Assembly (NCBI GenBank): GCA_900095095.1 | Contig: FMBT01000608.1 | Coordinates: 1-37,152, forward strand | Length of the DNA: 37,152 nt | Source: Fragilariopsis cylindrus CCMP1102 | Lineage: Eukaryota; Bacillariophyta; Bacillariophyceae; Bacillariales; Bacillariaceae | Direction of reading: 5' to 3' | Shown: positions 21,024 to 31,058 of the stretch, one piece after another | Numbering within the stretch: the first letter of the stretch is position 1 | Layout: each line of letters begins with the position of its first letter | Position numbers and translations under genes: made by a program | Notes under the pieces: generated by a model | Databases searched by the model: none | What the model was told of the DNA's origin: nothing | The model's input: the letters and a program-made list of their open reading frames with translations, nothing else

Positions 21024-22854
21024 TCATGTACTCTGAATCGTTCCATTTTTTATATTTTTGACAATATCGTAAATGACTCCAATAAATGCAAACGTAGCGA
21101 TAATAATAAAAAAAGCCATGAAGATGTAATGAGCTGTCAATCTCCACTTTGGTACAGTCTCTCCATGCTTTCTATTCCAAAGTACGATTGGAATGATAAA
21201 TGATAATGGCGTGGTACTTATGGCAGCAGTCAAACCCTGGAGGTCGGATAACTATTTCGTATAGAATGAGAAATGTAAATGAAATAATTGTTAGGAAAGG
21301 TTTTGCTCCTTGCTCTTTGTGTATGTGTGTGTATATGTATATGTATATGTACATGATAATAATATATACGAGCATGCCATTTTTACTATCAACAACATTC
21401 TGGCACCTATATTTGCACTTACCAGTGGCAAATAAATCGCTAATAGTGCAGTGGCTACTACCCATAAAAACCGACACAAGAAATCAAGTTTCTTATTTCT
21501 GGGATGATGATCAACGTGATCCTCTTCTATGGCCAGACCAAATATGTCACGGATCAGAGTGAATGCGCCCTGATTGAATACCGATCCCTCGGTCCCCACT
21601 TTAAAAATAATGAAAAGCCAAAGAACAAATAAAGCAGCACCTGGCAAATATCCGGTGAAGCTGTCTAATATATCCTCGGCAACGTTGTCACCAAAAGCTG
21701 CATAACCAAGGACACTTATCATAATAAAAAAGGGCGTAGATAGCGAATATGCAAATGTTGTAGCTTTCGTCATGTCCCTATGAGCATCGGCAGTATTATG
21801 ATCGTGCAGGGAGGCCTGAATATCGGGCATGATAACGTGATAGCCCCATGCAAAAATAAAATTTCCAAAAGCAGCGAAGACACCCATTGTAAAGTCGAGG
21901 TTGGTATCGACTCCTGTTGGTCGACCATGAGTGACGTCCTCGTTTTCGCCGCTGGCTAAAACGACTATTGGCCCAATAGTCGCGAATAAAACAATTACAA
22001 TAGCCGAGATAAACCCCAGGCAACTGATCTGCCAGGCGCTACTCAGATCAGGTAACAAAGAAAGGAAAAACACACCGACGGCCATCTATTTATTTTTTGT
22101 TTTATTGGATAGGAGTTCATTTTATTTTCTCTGTATTGTAAGATACCAACTTAAATTAATAGAAAAAGCAAGAACCCAGCTACTGTATCAAGCATATCAT
22201 ACGCACGAAAAAATGTGACAACAACACGATAGCACTTACGATGGACACCCACACCTTTTTAGAAAGCGCTGCGCTGTCATCATTGCCGTTTGTTATCATA
22301 TCCAACTCGTACATGGCATTCCCACCAAGAACGAGGAATACTGCTGAGATTGGAAATAGGTACAATATTTGAAATGGTCGAAGAACTCGTCTTGAAAACC
22401 ATGTACCACCCATAATAGCATCTGCGACCTCACTGTATGTGCCCTGGTCGGGTGTTTGTAATGAAATTAGTAACGTAGCTGTATAGTAACTTCCAGATGA
22501 AACGACGAGTGCCATTATAACCGCACCAGCATATCCCAAATGTGCTGTAGCGTAGGGGAGAGATAAAACTCCTGCACCAATACAAACCACGACCGAATGA
22601 TAGAAGGCATGTAACCAGACCCGTCCGTTATGACGGCCGTCATCGATCATAGATTCGAAACCAGATGTTCTTGCATATAATCGACTCTTATTTTTAGTAT
22701 TTTTGGTGCTGTGGGGTTTCTCATTGTCTTTTCCTCCTCCTCCTTTGGTGGAATTGTCGACGTCCATTTCCGCAGACTCGGCACTGTCATCCAGAATACT
22801 CTCCCTTTCCAAAGGAAGGGATGATAATTCGCTGATAATCTCCGTACTATCCAT
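21024..22854 (-). CDS. Amino acid/auxin permease family (AAAP) transporter, three exons
   Basis: Exons on the minus strand are 22854-22240, 22085-21423 and 21236-21024, with phase-0 introns of 154 and 186 bp using GTAAGT donors. The protein is 496 residues with about eleven membrane helices. A hydrophilic cytosolic N-terminus of about 75 residues precedes the first helix pair (WLHAFYHSVVVCIGAGVLSLPYA), the hallmark G-x-G-[VI]-L-[SA]-L-P motif of AAAP carriers. Later family features include FAAFGNFIFAWGYHVIMPDI, GYAAFGDNV and the final TTPLSFIIPIVLW, formed across intron 2. It probably imports neutral amino acids by proton coupling or exports them from the vacuole; the sequence does not tell which. 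The large hydrophilic loop after the sixth helix (ASGENEDVTHGRP) is typical of plant-like members. Confidence 0.92.
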
Positions 22855-23680
22855 TATTCAGTTCGGCGGTATGTAATAATATAAAATGATGATAGAGTAA
22901 TACAATAACGGAATGCGGACACTTCAATCGACTAGGATTTTGTTACTTGTTACTTGTTTATTTTTATTTTTATTTGTTGTTGCTGTATGTCGTGACAGTA
23001 GTAGTAGCTGGGATTGCAGAATTTAGGAAGGGAGAAATATATAAGCTGCTGTCGTCGTGAACTTATGATGTTGAGTAGTACTGTACTATTCATGCGTTGT
23101 CGTTGTTTTTGCGATTTTGGTTGTCAAGACGAATTAAGATCTATCTGTTCGCTCGCTTCGCCAAGGTGTCAACTTTTTTATTCAGTAATGATACGGATGA
23201 CTAAAAATAGAAAGTTAACACGTGGTGATTAACTTTGTCCGAATTTTTGAGGCGATGCGCGATGAACAGCACGACAGAAATCCTACCGTAGTATTTTCGC
23301 ACATCAATATCAAGGAGTAATATCCGCGCGAGTGGAACAGCACACCCCTCAAAGCAATATTATCACCCCCCTGGAAAGGATCTACTTTTTACAATTTTTT
23401 ATTTTATTCGTGCTTTTATCGTGTGAAATTTTACGCGATAGCTTTATGACAAATTAGGACGAGGAGAACAAGGCAGTGTACGAAGTACTATCAGTACAAA
23501 ACAACGGTCATGTGTGTGCGCGCGCATGCATCACCTCACAATCACGATAGTACTTCGAAGTATCACGATTAACAAGCGGTTACGATAGTTCATTAAATTA
23601 AAACACAAACAAACCAAAACAGAAAACAAAACAAAAATAATCATCAATCAATAGCGAATCAATCGAATTCGGAAATAATC
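22855..23680. promoter_or_regulatory. Divergent promoter region between AAAP and four-helix genes
   Basis: About 825 bases between two starts. It contains a 12-bp inverted repeat with an alternating purine-pyrimidine loop at 23481-23557, and a weak (+) frame at 23014-23232 with no domain. Confidence 0.4.
23481..23557. repeat. 12-bp inverted repeat flanking a (TG)(CG) alternating tract
   Basis: CGAAGTACTATC (23481-23492) and GATAGTACTTCG (23546-23557) are perfect inverted repeats. The loop contains a 23-base alternating pyrimidine-purine run (23509-23531), a Z-DNA-prone sequence. The element ends 123 bp before the next start codon. Confidence 0.75.
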
Positions 23681-24634
23681 ATGGCAGCAATTCTTTGTAA
23701 CGGTATTGGAAGTTGTTGTGAATGTGTGTGTACGGCACCATTTAAACTGTGTGATAGTGGTTGTCGAGGTTGTTCCAAGGCATGTTCAAGTTTATGTAAT
23801 GGATTATGTGGTAGTCCATTATCAGTATTTGTTATTGTTACTGTCGCGACACAACTTCCAGTGGCAATTGTTAGTGCAATGGAACTGGGTAGTGTATTCA
23901 GATGTCAAGGATCGGATTGGTTATTAGGTACATTATTAGTTGCTATCGTACATATAAGTGTGGCATTTTATTTATCCTATCGTGTTACGAATGGTACAGA
24001 TGAAAAATTACGTGATCGACATACATCATGGGAAAGAATTTCATTTTTATTGTGTCATGATCCATTCTTTGCAATCTATATATTAATTTATTTATTCTTT
24101 ATTGCATGGTTATGCGTAGGATCAGTTTGGTCAATACAAGATAAAATGGATACTAGTACTACTAATGTCTGTGGAAATGATATTGAAAGTAATGTTGGGA
24201 TCGTATTAGGACTTGATTGGGCATATTTCTTTATTGGTCCATCAGTATTATCATGTATTTTATGTTGTACATGCTTTTCGAAGAAAGATTATGCTGCAAC
24301 TGATGCAGAATTTGCTGCTGCTGCTGCTGCTGCTGCTGCCAATAATAATAACAATAATGCTAATGATATCGAATCACCACCCAATGATAGTCTATCATCA
24401 CAATCGGACTCAAAAACAAAGGAAGCATCGAAACCACCTAGAACGTATTCGGTCGATGGTGTTCCGATCGATGATAATGATAACCAAGATAGAAAAAGTA
24501 GTATTAGTAGTAGCAATGCAGCATCAGCAATTCCAGAAGTTTTGGCAAAGGAAATTCCTCCTCCTGTACTACCGCCATCAACTGCTCCACATTCATCAGT
24601 TGATGATGCAGATGTAAAAGCTACCGTATACTAA
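23681..24634 (+). CDS. Four-helix membrane protein with Cys-rich N-terminus, function unknown
   Basis: The 317-residue single-exon protein starts with a Cys-rich segment: about 12 Cys in the first 43 residues (GSCCECVC, CDSGCRGCSKACSSLC), likely palmitoylated or metal-binding. Four hydrophobic helices follow at about 46-66, 80-101, 127-152 and 172-198; the last ends in CILCCTCF. The C-terminal 110 residues are disordered, with a poly-Ala run, Asn runs, Ser/Pro stretches and an RTYSVDGVP segment. I recognise no named family; the topology recalls small integral proteins restricted to stramenopiles. The start is supported by the conserved-looking MAAILCNG and by an AT-rich, A-rich leader. Confidence 0.72.
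   Translation: MAAILCNGIGSCCECVCTAPFKLCDSGCRGCSKACSSLCNGLCGSPLSVFVIVTVATQLPVAIVSAMELGSVFRCQGSDWLLGTLLVAIVHISVAFYLSYRVTNGTDEKLRDRHTSWERISFLLCHDPFFAIYILIYLFFIAWLCVGSVWSIQDKMDTSTTNVCGNDIESNVGIVLGLDWAYFFIGPSVLSCILCCTCFSKKDYAATDAEFAAAAAAAAANNNNNNANDIESPPNDSLSSQSDSKTKEASKPPRTYSVDGVPIDDNDNQDRKSSISSSNAASAIPEVLAKEIPPPVLPPSTAPHSSVDDADVKATVY
24314..24340 (+). repeat. (GCT)n coding microsatellite (poly-Ala)
   Basis: Nine consecutive GCN codons, eight of them GCT, encode Ala in the cytosolic tail of the four-helix protein. Confidence 0.9.
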
Positions 24635-24843
24635 AAGAGTGTGATGTCCTACGAAAAAGAATACAAAAAAAGATAAGAGATTGGAGATCCAGAGAGAGAG
24701 AGAAAAAAAAGAAATTTAAGAATATAGTATACGAGAAAAAGATACAAGGAAATCAAATGGGTTGTACTGTATGTCACAATATAAATAAATTAACATCATA
24801 CAATAATATTAAATGGAATACATAAATCGTAATTGTATACTGG

Positions 24844-24868
24844 ATATATATATATATATATATATATA
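24844..24868. repeat. (AT)n microsatellite
   Basis: A run of 25 alternating A and T bases. Confidence 0.9.
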
Positions 24869-25258
24869 GCTACACGTAGTCTAGAAGAAAACTTGCACTA
24901 TAATTAGGGGGGAATTATCCTTTCTAGGTTAGTTAATAGACTATTTTTTCTGTCTTTTTCAATTCAATTTCATTTTGGCATAGTAAGTTACTTAAAAGTA
25001 TTGATTCACACATATATATTCATATTCAATATATATCCTACTATGATATACTGTATATTATATTCTTTAAGATAACATGTATGTACGACTGGAGAAATTG
25101 AATAAATACAGATTTTACTCTGCCCCCCACGATGGATTTTTTAAAAAGATCTTTTTCACACTTTATTTTTGTTTATTACTTTTCACAAAACACCACGAAT
25201 AGTAATGGAATGCTAGCATAAAAGATGAAACGACAACACAGCCAAGCAAACAGCAGAA

Positions 25259-25363
25259 ATGGGAGCGTCCGATCATCAAGACAAAGAACACGAAACTGCA
25301 ACTGACCGATGTGGCATCACGAAAGGAGATATTACGTTACAGTTGATTCATTTGTGTGAGTAG
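25259..25363 (+). other. Short ORF that may be a first exon
   Basis: ATG at 25259 opens 34 codons of ordinary composition (MGASDHQDKEHETATD .. TLQLIHL) before TAG. A good donor, GTGAGT, overlaps the end, so this could be a first exon. I cannot find a matching downstream exon and see no domain. Confidence 0.15.
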
Positions 25364-25836
25364 GTCCTCGTACAAATCATTACAAAATCGTTTTTACTTT
25401 TTTGCATACCGTTATCAAAAATTACATATCACTTTGACTTGACTTGACCTCGTTCTCACGAAAAAAGGGAAAAAGTTCTCCCACGAATTGTTTCCACAAA
25501 CTTAACACGGAACAGACGCACACTCACACTCACAATACACAACTCATTCTCGCCCCGCATACGTACAGTACAACTAACAAAACCAACAAACAAAAAAGGA
25601 ATGGAGTCCAATAGGATGCGATTGCGCTGTTGAATTATTTGAAATAATTTTCGATGATGGATGTCATTTTTTTGGTGTATTACCAAAAATTCTGGTTCAA
25701 TTTGGTATATCGTATTCCAAAAACTTTTTCACTCCTCCCTTACCCTCTCCGTATTTTGTATTTGTTCTCTTTAAGCTGCAGTTCTTGTGATGTGTACATT
25801 TTTCCATTTCCACTTGAATCCCCCTTAGTACGGCGA

Positions 25837-26083
25837 CGACTCGTGATACCATATGAGATCTCCTTTTCCATAGGGTACATAGTCATTCCCATTTTGTTTC
25901 CTAATTAGGCTCCTATAACGCTAAAAATAGGGTTTTGAGAGTGAGCGACTATCACGAGGATGCGAATAACGCAAAACGACTCGTAACACCGTACGAGATC
26001 TCCCTTTCCGTGTGGTTCCTACTACTAGTATACGTTCCTCATTGCTTTCCTAATTTAGCTATGTTGAATCCGCGATAAAACAA
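25837..26083. repeat. Imperfect direct repeat, two copies of about 95-105 bp
   Basis: Copy A (25837 to about 25930) and copy B (25977 to about 26083) share CGACTCGT, GAGATCTCC, CTTTTCC/CTTTCCGT and TTTCCTAATT(T)AG(G)CT in the same order, with scattered substitutions and small indels. They end about 270 bp beyond the 3' end of the ice-binding gene and may be remnants of a mobile element. Confidence 0.6.
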
Positions 26084-26352
26084 GAATATTGCATCAGTTA
26101 ATTTTGAGTCCTAGTAGTAAAGTGAGTTATTAGAAGAACATTATTAATAGAAACGGCACCTAATTTATTTGTTGTCTTATTTTTTACTATTGCCTAAATT
26201 GTCGTTGTCGTCGTCGTCGCCATCACATCATATTGTAATCTCCCAACAACGGGCCATATCGACACTCTCCTAGAGCTCTATTCCTAGTTTCCAAACGCAC
26301 CGGCCTTGCCGACTTCAACCTATAATTCATCAGCATTGTCATCTACAACTAC

Positions 26353-27936
26353 TTATGGTTTCTGAGTGACGGTCGCTATCTGGAGGGCGACCGCCGTCTG
26401 CGACAAGATACGTCCGTTCAAACTGGATGTAGTTTTCATTGTAACAGCTGTCTTGACCAAGAGGATTCCCTCCATATGCGAACCTGCGCCGATGCTTACC
26501 GTTTGGGGGACCGACCAGAAGATGTTCTCTGCCAACGCACCACCAGCAAGAAAGACATTGGTGTTTGCGGCTTGGATAATGCTCCCTGATGTCCTCATGA
26601 TGAAGATGTCCGTTGCAGTACCGTTGAATTGGACATTAGAAGTGATCCCAATATTTGTGTTAAAAGTGTAGACACCGGGGCCCAACTGCAAGCCGCCGAT
26701 TTCGCCTGCTCCAACATTGTTGTAGGCGTCGCTCAAGCCGGGATTAATAGAGGCGAGACGTCCTTGGGAGTCATTGTATGCAGTCAACATGTCGCTTGCC
26801 GCTGTGGTCAAATGAGTGCTAGTTGGAGCGGTGTAGTCCGCCGCATAGGCCTTTCCTGTGACCTCGGTAGACGTCGAAAATGTAGTAGTACTGTCCATGA
26901 CTAAGCCAAAGCCAGTCATAGCGGTCGCAGCGATGGGCGAGACGGCGATGTCGCCGGTAATAGCTGAGCCGGGCACGTTGGTGATACCAGCCGCTGCGAG
27001 AATGACGTAGTTCGCAGCAGTTCCAAGTTCGACCGGGTCGGGCATTTCGCTGTCGGGTAAACGATAATCAAAAGCAACAGCATAACTTACAGTTTGGGTT
27101 GTGCCGTCTAGATGACGGCGACCACTAAGAAAGTCGACACGTTGTTTCAATGCACGATGCATAGAAATAGAATCAAATGATGGTGTATCAGTAGTCTCAA
27201 TGTCATTACATTCTAGTAATTTACGACGACTATTATTGGTACATTCTTCATTCGGAATGAAGGTCATATCACCCATAACAATATGGTCTTGATTCCATGA
27301 AGCACGACCAGTGGTGACAGGTTCGATACTACTAATTCGGTGTCAGTATTGCCAGTACTATTGTCATAAACCTCTTCAGCGATAACTAAACGCGCATCAG
27401 TACCTTTTTCATTTGCTAACCACATGCTAGCAATATCTTCACTTGAAACACAACGACCAACCACTAGTTTCGTAAAAGTGGCTCCGTCCGTTGTTGTTTC
27501 TTCATTCATCATAACACTTCCATCTGTTTGAAATGTTGTTCCTTGTGCCTTTACAGTAACAATGTCAATACCATCTGTACCACCATTGACTTTCATCACA
27601 CCAGATTTCATATCAACAATAGTATCCTTACTATTCTTGACAGCCATCACAGTACCGGCAATAGTTCCAATGCATAAAAGCACGCAAAGGATGGCAAGTC
27701 CATACAATTGCTTCTTGATTGATTGATTATCTTCCTTCAAGCTTTGGAACTGTGTGCCCAGCGATACAATTCTTGTCTTGATAAATGTCCTTTCCCACCA
27801 ACGTCCATGTTCTTTGCGATACGTTCTGCATCCGTTAGAAATCCCTTTTCGGCTTGATCCCATAATTTACTTCCACGGGACATCGTTTTAGCCCTTCGAG
27901 GGCGTCGCCATTAGACGCTTGTTCAGCCGTATTCAT
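26353..27936 (-). CDS. Chimeric membrane-anchored ice-binding (DUF3494) protein, three frame breaks
   Basis: Four successive frames read as one protein if one base is restored near 27885, 27800 and 27348. First comes MNTAEQASNGDALEG (ATG at 27936), then SRGSKLWDQAEKGFLTDAE with an EF-hand-like NMDVGGKGHLSRQELY. Next are a coil (LKEDNQSIKKQLYG), one membrane helix (LAILCVLLCIGTIAGTVMAV) and an ectodomain of about 230 residues including MGDMTFIPNEECTNN and RRKLLECND. The last 226 residues (about 27033-26356) are a complete DUF3494 ice-binding domain: VELGTAANYVILA, GDIAVSPIAATAMTGF, TGKAYAADY, LGPGVYTF, TDIFIMRTSG, NIFWSV and a late SLNGRILSQTAVALQIAT. Such domains bind ice and inhibit recrystallization. 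This part is visibly GC-richer than the rest. No secretory signal other than the helix is seen, so a type II surface-anchored protein is inferred, if the breaks are errors. Otherwise it is a young pseudogene. Confidence 0.7.
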
Positions 27937-29189
27937 TATGATCGATGATTAGGGAGAGAAAGTCTGTTATTCTTGTTTAGTACTTCTCTGTTGGTATTTT
28001 TGTGAGGTAAGAACTATTGTCAGAAATTTGTAAACGTTCTTCGTTTTAAAAAAGTTTATCGTGGTGTCTGCCTGTACGATGTAGAGAATTTATCGTTTTG
28101 GATATTATGGACCGCTACGTGACGGTATTCCTTCTTTGAATCATTTTGATATTAGCTCGGGCCAATGAGGTCGAAAACGATCTAAAGCTTGAGCAGTATT
28201 AAGTACCTCATACAACAACAACTCCTAAGCTTCAATCTCGATGTTGATATTATTCTGAGTCACTAGATAGTTAGAAAGTTACTAGGCAACCGAAGTTTAG
28301 ATTTTTCTTCTGTGCGACTGGGGGTGGTAATAATTAGAGTATTCCCGCATACAAGGTAGGTTTATCGTTGTGTCTACTTGTAATCTGAAAAACTACGAGT
28401 AACATCTTGCTTTAGTCTTGGAAGTTGTGATAGTAAACGCGAAGACATCTTGCTTTAGTCTGGAAGTTGTGAAAGTAAAATGCGAAGACATCTTGCTTTA
28501 GTCTTGAAGTTCTGATAGTAAACGCGAAGATATCTTGCTTTAGAGTAATTGGAGTTGTGATAGTAAACGCGAAGAATCACAACATTCAACTACTTGAAGT
28601 ACATCACATAGCCTATTTTAATAATAATAATATGAAAGAGAACAAAAAATAGAACACTGAAAATGAAAAGTGTAACACTGAAATGAGAAGTTTAAATTAT
28701 TGAAGTTAAAAAGTAGGATTTTTTAATAAATAAGTTAGGTTCCGTTGAAGAAGCTTGAAGTATTGGCACGCGACAAGAATACTTTACCACGAGATACTAC
28801 GGGAAGACGACGACTGACTCAGACTGTAACGCTGTTCGAGATGGTGATTCCTATCCATTTCACCAATTCTCCCCCTAAATAACCCTATTCCCCTTTTATC
28901 TCTCCTACCGGTACTGTATTTAAAAAAAAATGTTTTGTGAACAGTTCTTGTTGTTTCACGTTATTGATTATACATAGTCTATTTGCGTTGTTGGATATTA
29001 TTTTTGTATCAAAAGCAGACAACACTGTCACATCATGTGCTTTTGTTGATTGCTGTTGTTGCTGTTTAGACTTCAAGTCTTAACAGCTTTCAAGCTACTG
29101 CTCCATTAATGGCGCAGGTATTTGGGGTACTTTTTTCTTTGGGTGTTATTCAGTCAAAAAATGGTCTTATACCCCCCTATTGAGACACA
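27937..29189. other. Gene-poor region with minisatellite
   Basis: No gene is seen in about 1.25 kb. It holds the promoter side of the ice-binding chimera and a 43-bp minisatellite at 28402-28574. The frame at 28885-29076 (-) has no domain. Confidence 0.5.
28402..28574. repeat. Minisatellite, four tandem copies of about 43 bp
   Basis: Units 28402-28444, 28445-28487, 28488-28529 and 28530-28574 each begin A(C/T)ATCTTGCTTTAG, continue with a GAAGTT(G/C)TGA(T/A)AGTAAA core, and end with GCGAAG. They differ by small indels, the last being most divergent. They lie about 470 bp upstream of the ice-binding chimera start. There are no unique spacers, so this is not CRISPR. Confidence 0.88.
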
Positions 29190-29886
29190 GTGCATCTCCG
29201 TTCAAGGGCACGTGTCTTTTATATACTTAATACTACTCCCTTGGGATTTGTAACAGTCCAACGGACACCCTCACTTGCCTGTACCTACTTAATTTCGGCC
29301 CACCAGTGTTTGGATCGGAGAGACGCGAAAATGAGCCGCGCAATTTATAAGATGGTCCATCCTGGAAGGAAAGAGATGCCTTTGAAAGAATGTATACATA
29401 ATCTGACATACTCTCTTCTTCAAAGAGGTGATCCTATGTGACATCGGGATATAGGACCTCCACCAAGTGCCACAAAGGATATTACTACTTCTACTTCAGT
29501 TGATGGTAGAAGTATAAGATCTGATTCATTTACCCAACCCTTTTCTTCTCCAGGAGCCCAAGGAACTAGAATTCTAACTGATATTGGTACACCTCGTTCA
29601 TCTTCAACTACTGCTCAAGGTTAGTAGTAGGAATAAGCTCCAAAAACAACAAGCTTTTAAGAAGCGACAGAAGCTACAGCCTGATTGTGTTCATCAACCA
29701 ATGCCATGTCTTGTAAGGAGTAAGGATAATGATAAACCTGGAAGTGGACCCTACTGTAAATACGAAAAATGTGCAGATCTCAAGAGCAAAGCCATAGTAA
29801 AAAGACCTTATAAAACAGTCTATCAATGTGAGCAGTGTACTGTGGAAAAAGGATTCCCTTTTTGGCTTTGTTGTATTTCCCATTAA
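29190..29886 (+). pseudogene. Degenerate transposase-like remnant
   Basis: One frame (29190-29441) includes KMSRAIYKMVHPGRKEM and SLLQRGDPM, hits TGA, and stays open in frame (HRDIGPPPSATKD .. SSSTTAQG) to a cluster of stops near 29624. A second frame then carries QPMPCLVRSKDND and a Cys-pair region (CKYEKCADL .. YQCEQCTVEKGFPFWLCC). The PPSATKD text and the C-terminal Cys-x-x-Cys block remind me of diatom DDE/piggyBac-like transposases. There are stops and a frame change, and I see no terminal inverted repeats. Identification is tentative. Confidence 0.35.
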
Positions 29887-31058
29887 CAATATTGATTTCG
29901 ATCGAAAATCACTGTATTTAGTGCGTGCTAATTTAGCGCACTTTATGGTTTATGTACTCAATTTGCTTGTAAATCTTCAGTGTAGTAAAATCTTCCACAG
30001 ATTCCAATGGATTTGGCTAGATTGATATTATTAGTAACTGAGGTCGTTAGTCCGAGTCGATCTAGTGCAATCTAATAGGGTGAATGCTTTTGTCTTCTAC
30101 TAGGTTTCCACCTAGGATAATATTCTAAGTTATTTATTTTTTTGGAAAATTAGCGTTTGAATTTACTAGTAAAAAAAATAAGAAAAAGCCGAAAAATTCG
30201 TTATAGCTTGAAAGCTGTTAATATCTTTGATTGCTCATCCTCCTTTTAGTTCACATCTTGCAATTCTACTAGTACCAAATATTGAACATTATCTTACATA
30301 CCACTTCTTTGTCACATCGAACCCATCTTCGTAAAGCCAATTCTCTGTATCCTCATTCAATTTGCTAAATGCATCCTTTGCTTTCCGCTTGAGTGGAGTA
30401 AGGTCCCGACTGAGAATCGGAAGTGATCTTGTCACGGATACCATAATCTATATATGGAGTACAGTACTACTGTAGCACCCACCAATATTTGAATATTATC
30501 ATGCCATGAAATAAATTGAGTTGAGATTCAGGAGGGGGAGGGGGTGATTTTGTGTTACGCTGCTCGATTTTTCAGAATAATTTAAAGAGAAGATCACGTT
30601 TTTAAAAAAAAAAGGCATTTTTGAAATTTATTCAGATAGCCGTAAATGCACATATCTAACAAAGCAAAGCTTCTCAAACTTTCAAAGCTGTACAAGAAGC
30701 ATTTACTGTACTCTATTTCATCAGACATACTATATAAAACGAAGACAATAAGACAAAGACAGGAGAGCGATCTCATATATTTGAATTGGAAAACGATTTT
30801 CCCTGAAAATTTTTGAGAGGAACTCTCTAAAGCATTCATTCCCTTAAAAAAAAAAAAAAAGACACAAAACGTGTGCAATCAATATACAATCACAATTGTA
30901 TCTCGGTCCACTCCAGCGGTACTCGCCATACGCTTTTACTGTCGACATCGTCCTCTTATGAATTCTGAAGATCAACGTCAACTCAAAACAAAAACAAGCA
31001 GCACGAGAATTATTCTTTCAATCACAACCACCACCACCACAACCCACCACCACCACCA
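29887..31058. other. Gene-poor region upstream of the tricorn gene
   Basis: About 1.17 kb. It contains the short Hsp110-like fragment at 30289-30444 (-), an A-run near 30846-30860 and CAC-rich sequence just before the tricorn start. The frames at 30594-30878 (-) and 30871-31062 (+) show no domain; the latter is probably 5' UTR. Confidence 0.45.
30289..30444 (-). pseudogene. Hsp110/Grp170-like C-terminal fragment or exon
   Basis: A 51-codon frame includes KRKAKDAFSKLNEDTENWLY followed by EDGFDVTKKWYV. The pattern E-x-x-x-W-L-Y-[ED]-[ED]-G is characteristic of the C-terminal helical region of Hsp110/Grp170-type chaperones. It is preceded by ATATATAG and followed by GTAAGA, so it could be one exon, but I find no neighbouring exons on this strand. 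A gene fragment is more likely. Confidence 0.35.

Larger units (their letters stand above)
24635..26352. other. Gene-poor region of 1.7 kb
   Basis: It holds an (AT)n tract at 24844-24868, several AT-rich stretches that may be 3' UTR, a 34-codon ORF at 25259-25363, and an imperfect direct repeat at 25837-26083. Other frames show no domain. Confidence 0.5.

Noticed and set aside
21291-21420. Extension of the transporter exon 2 frame into a Tyr/Thr repeat
   Set aside because: It is intron read-through past the GTAAGT donor at 21422; splicing to 21236 restores the final transporter helices.
28402-28574. CRISPR-like array
   Set aside because: The units are contiguous tandem copies without unique spacers, and the context is eukaryotic.
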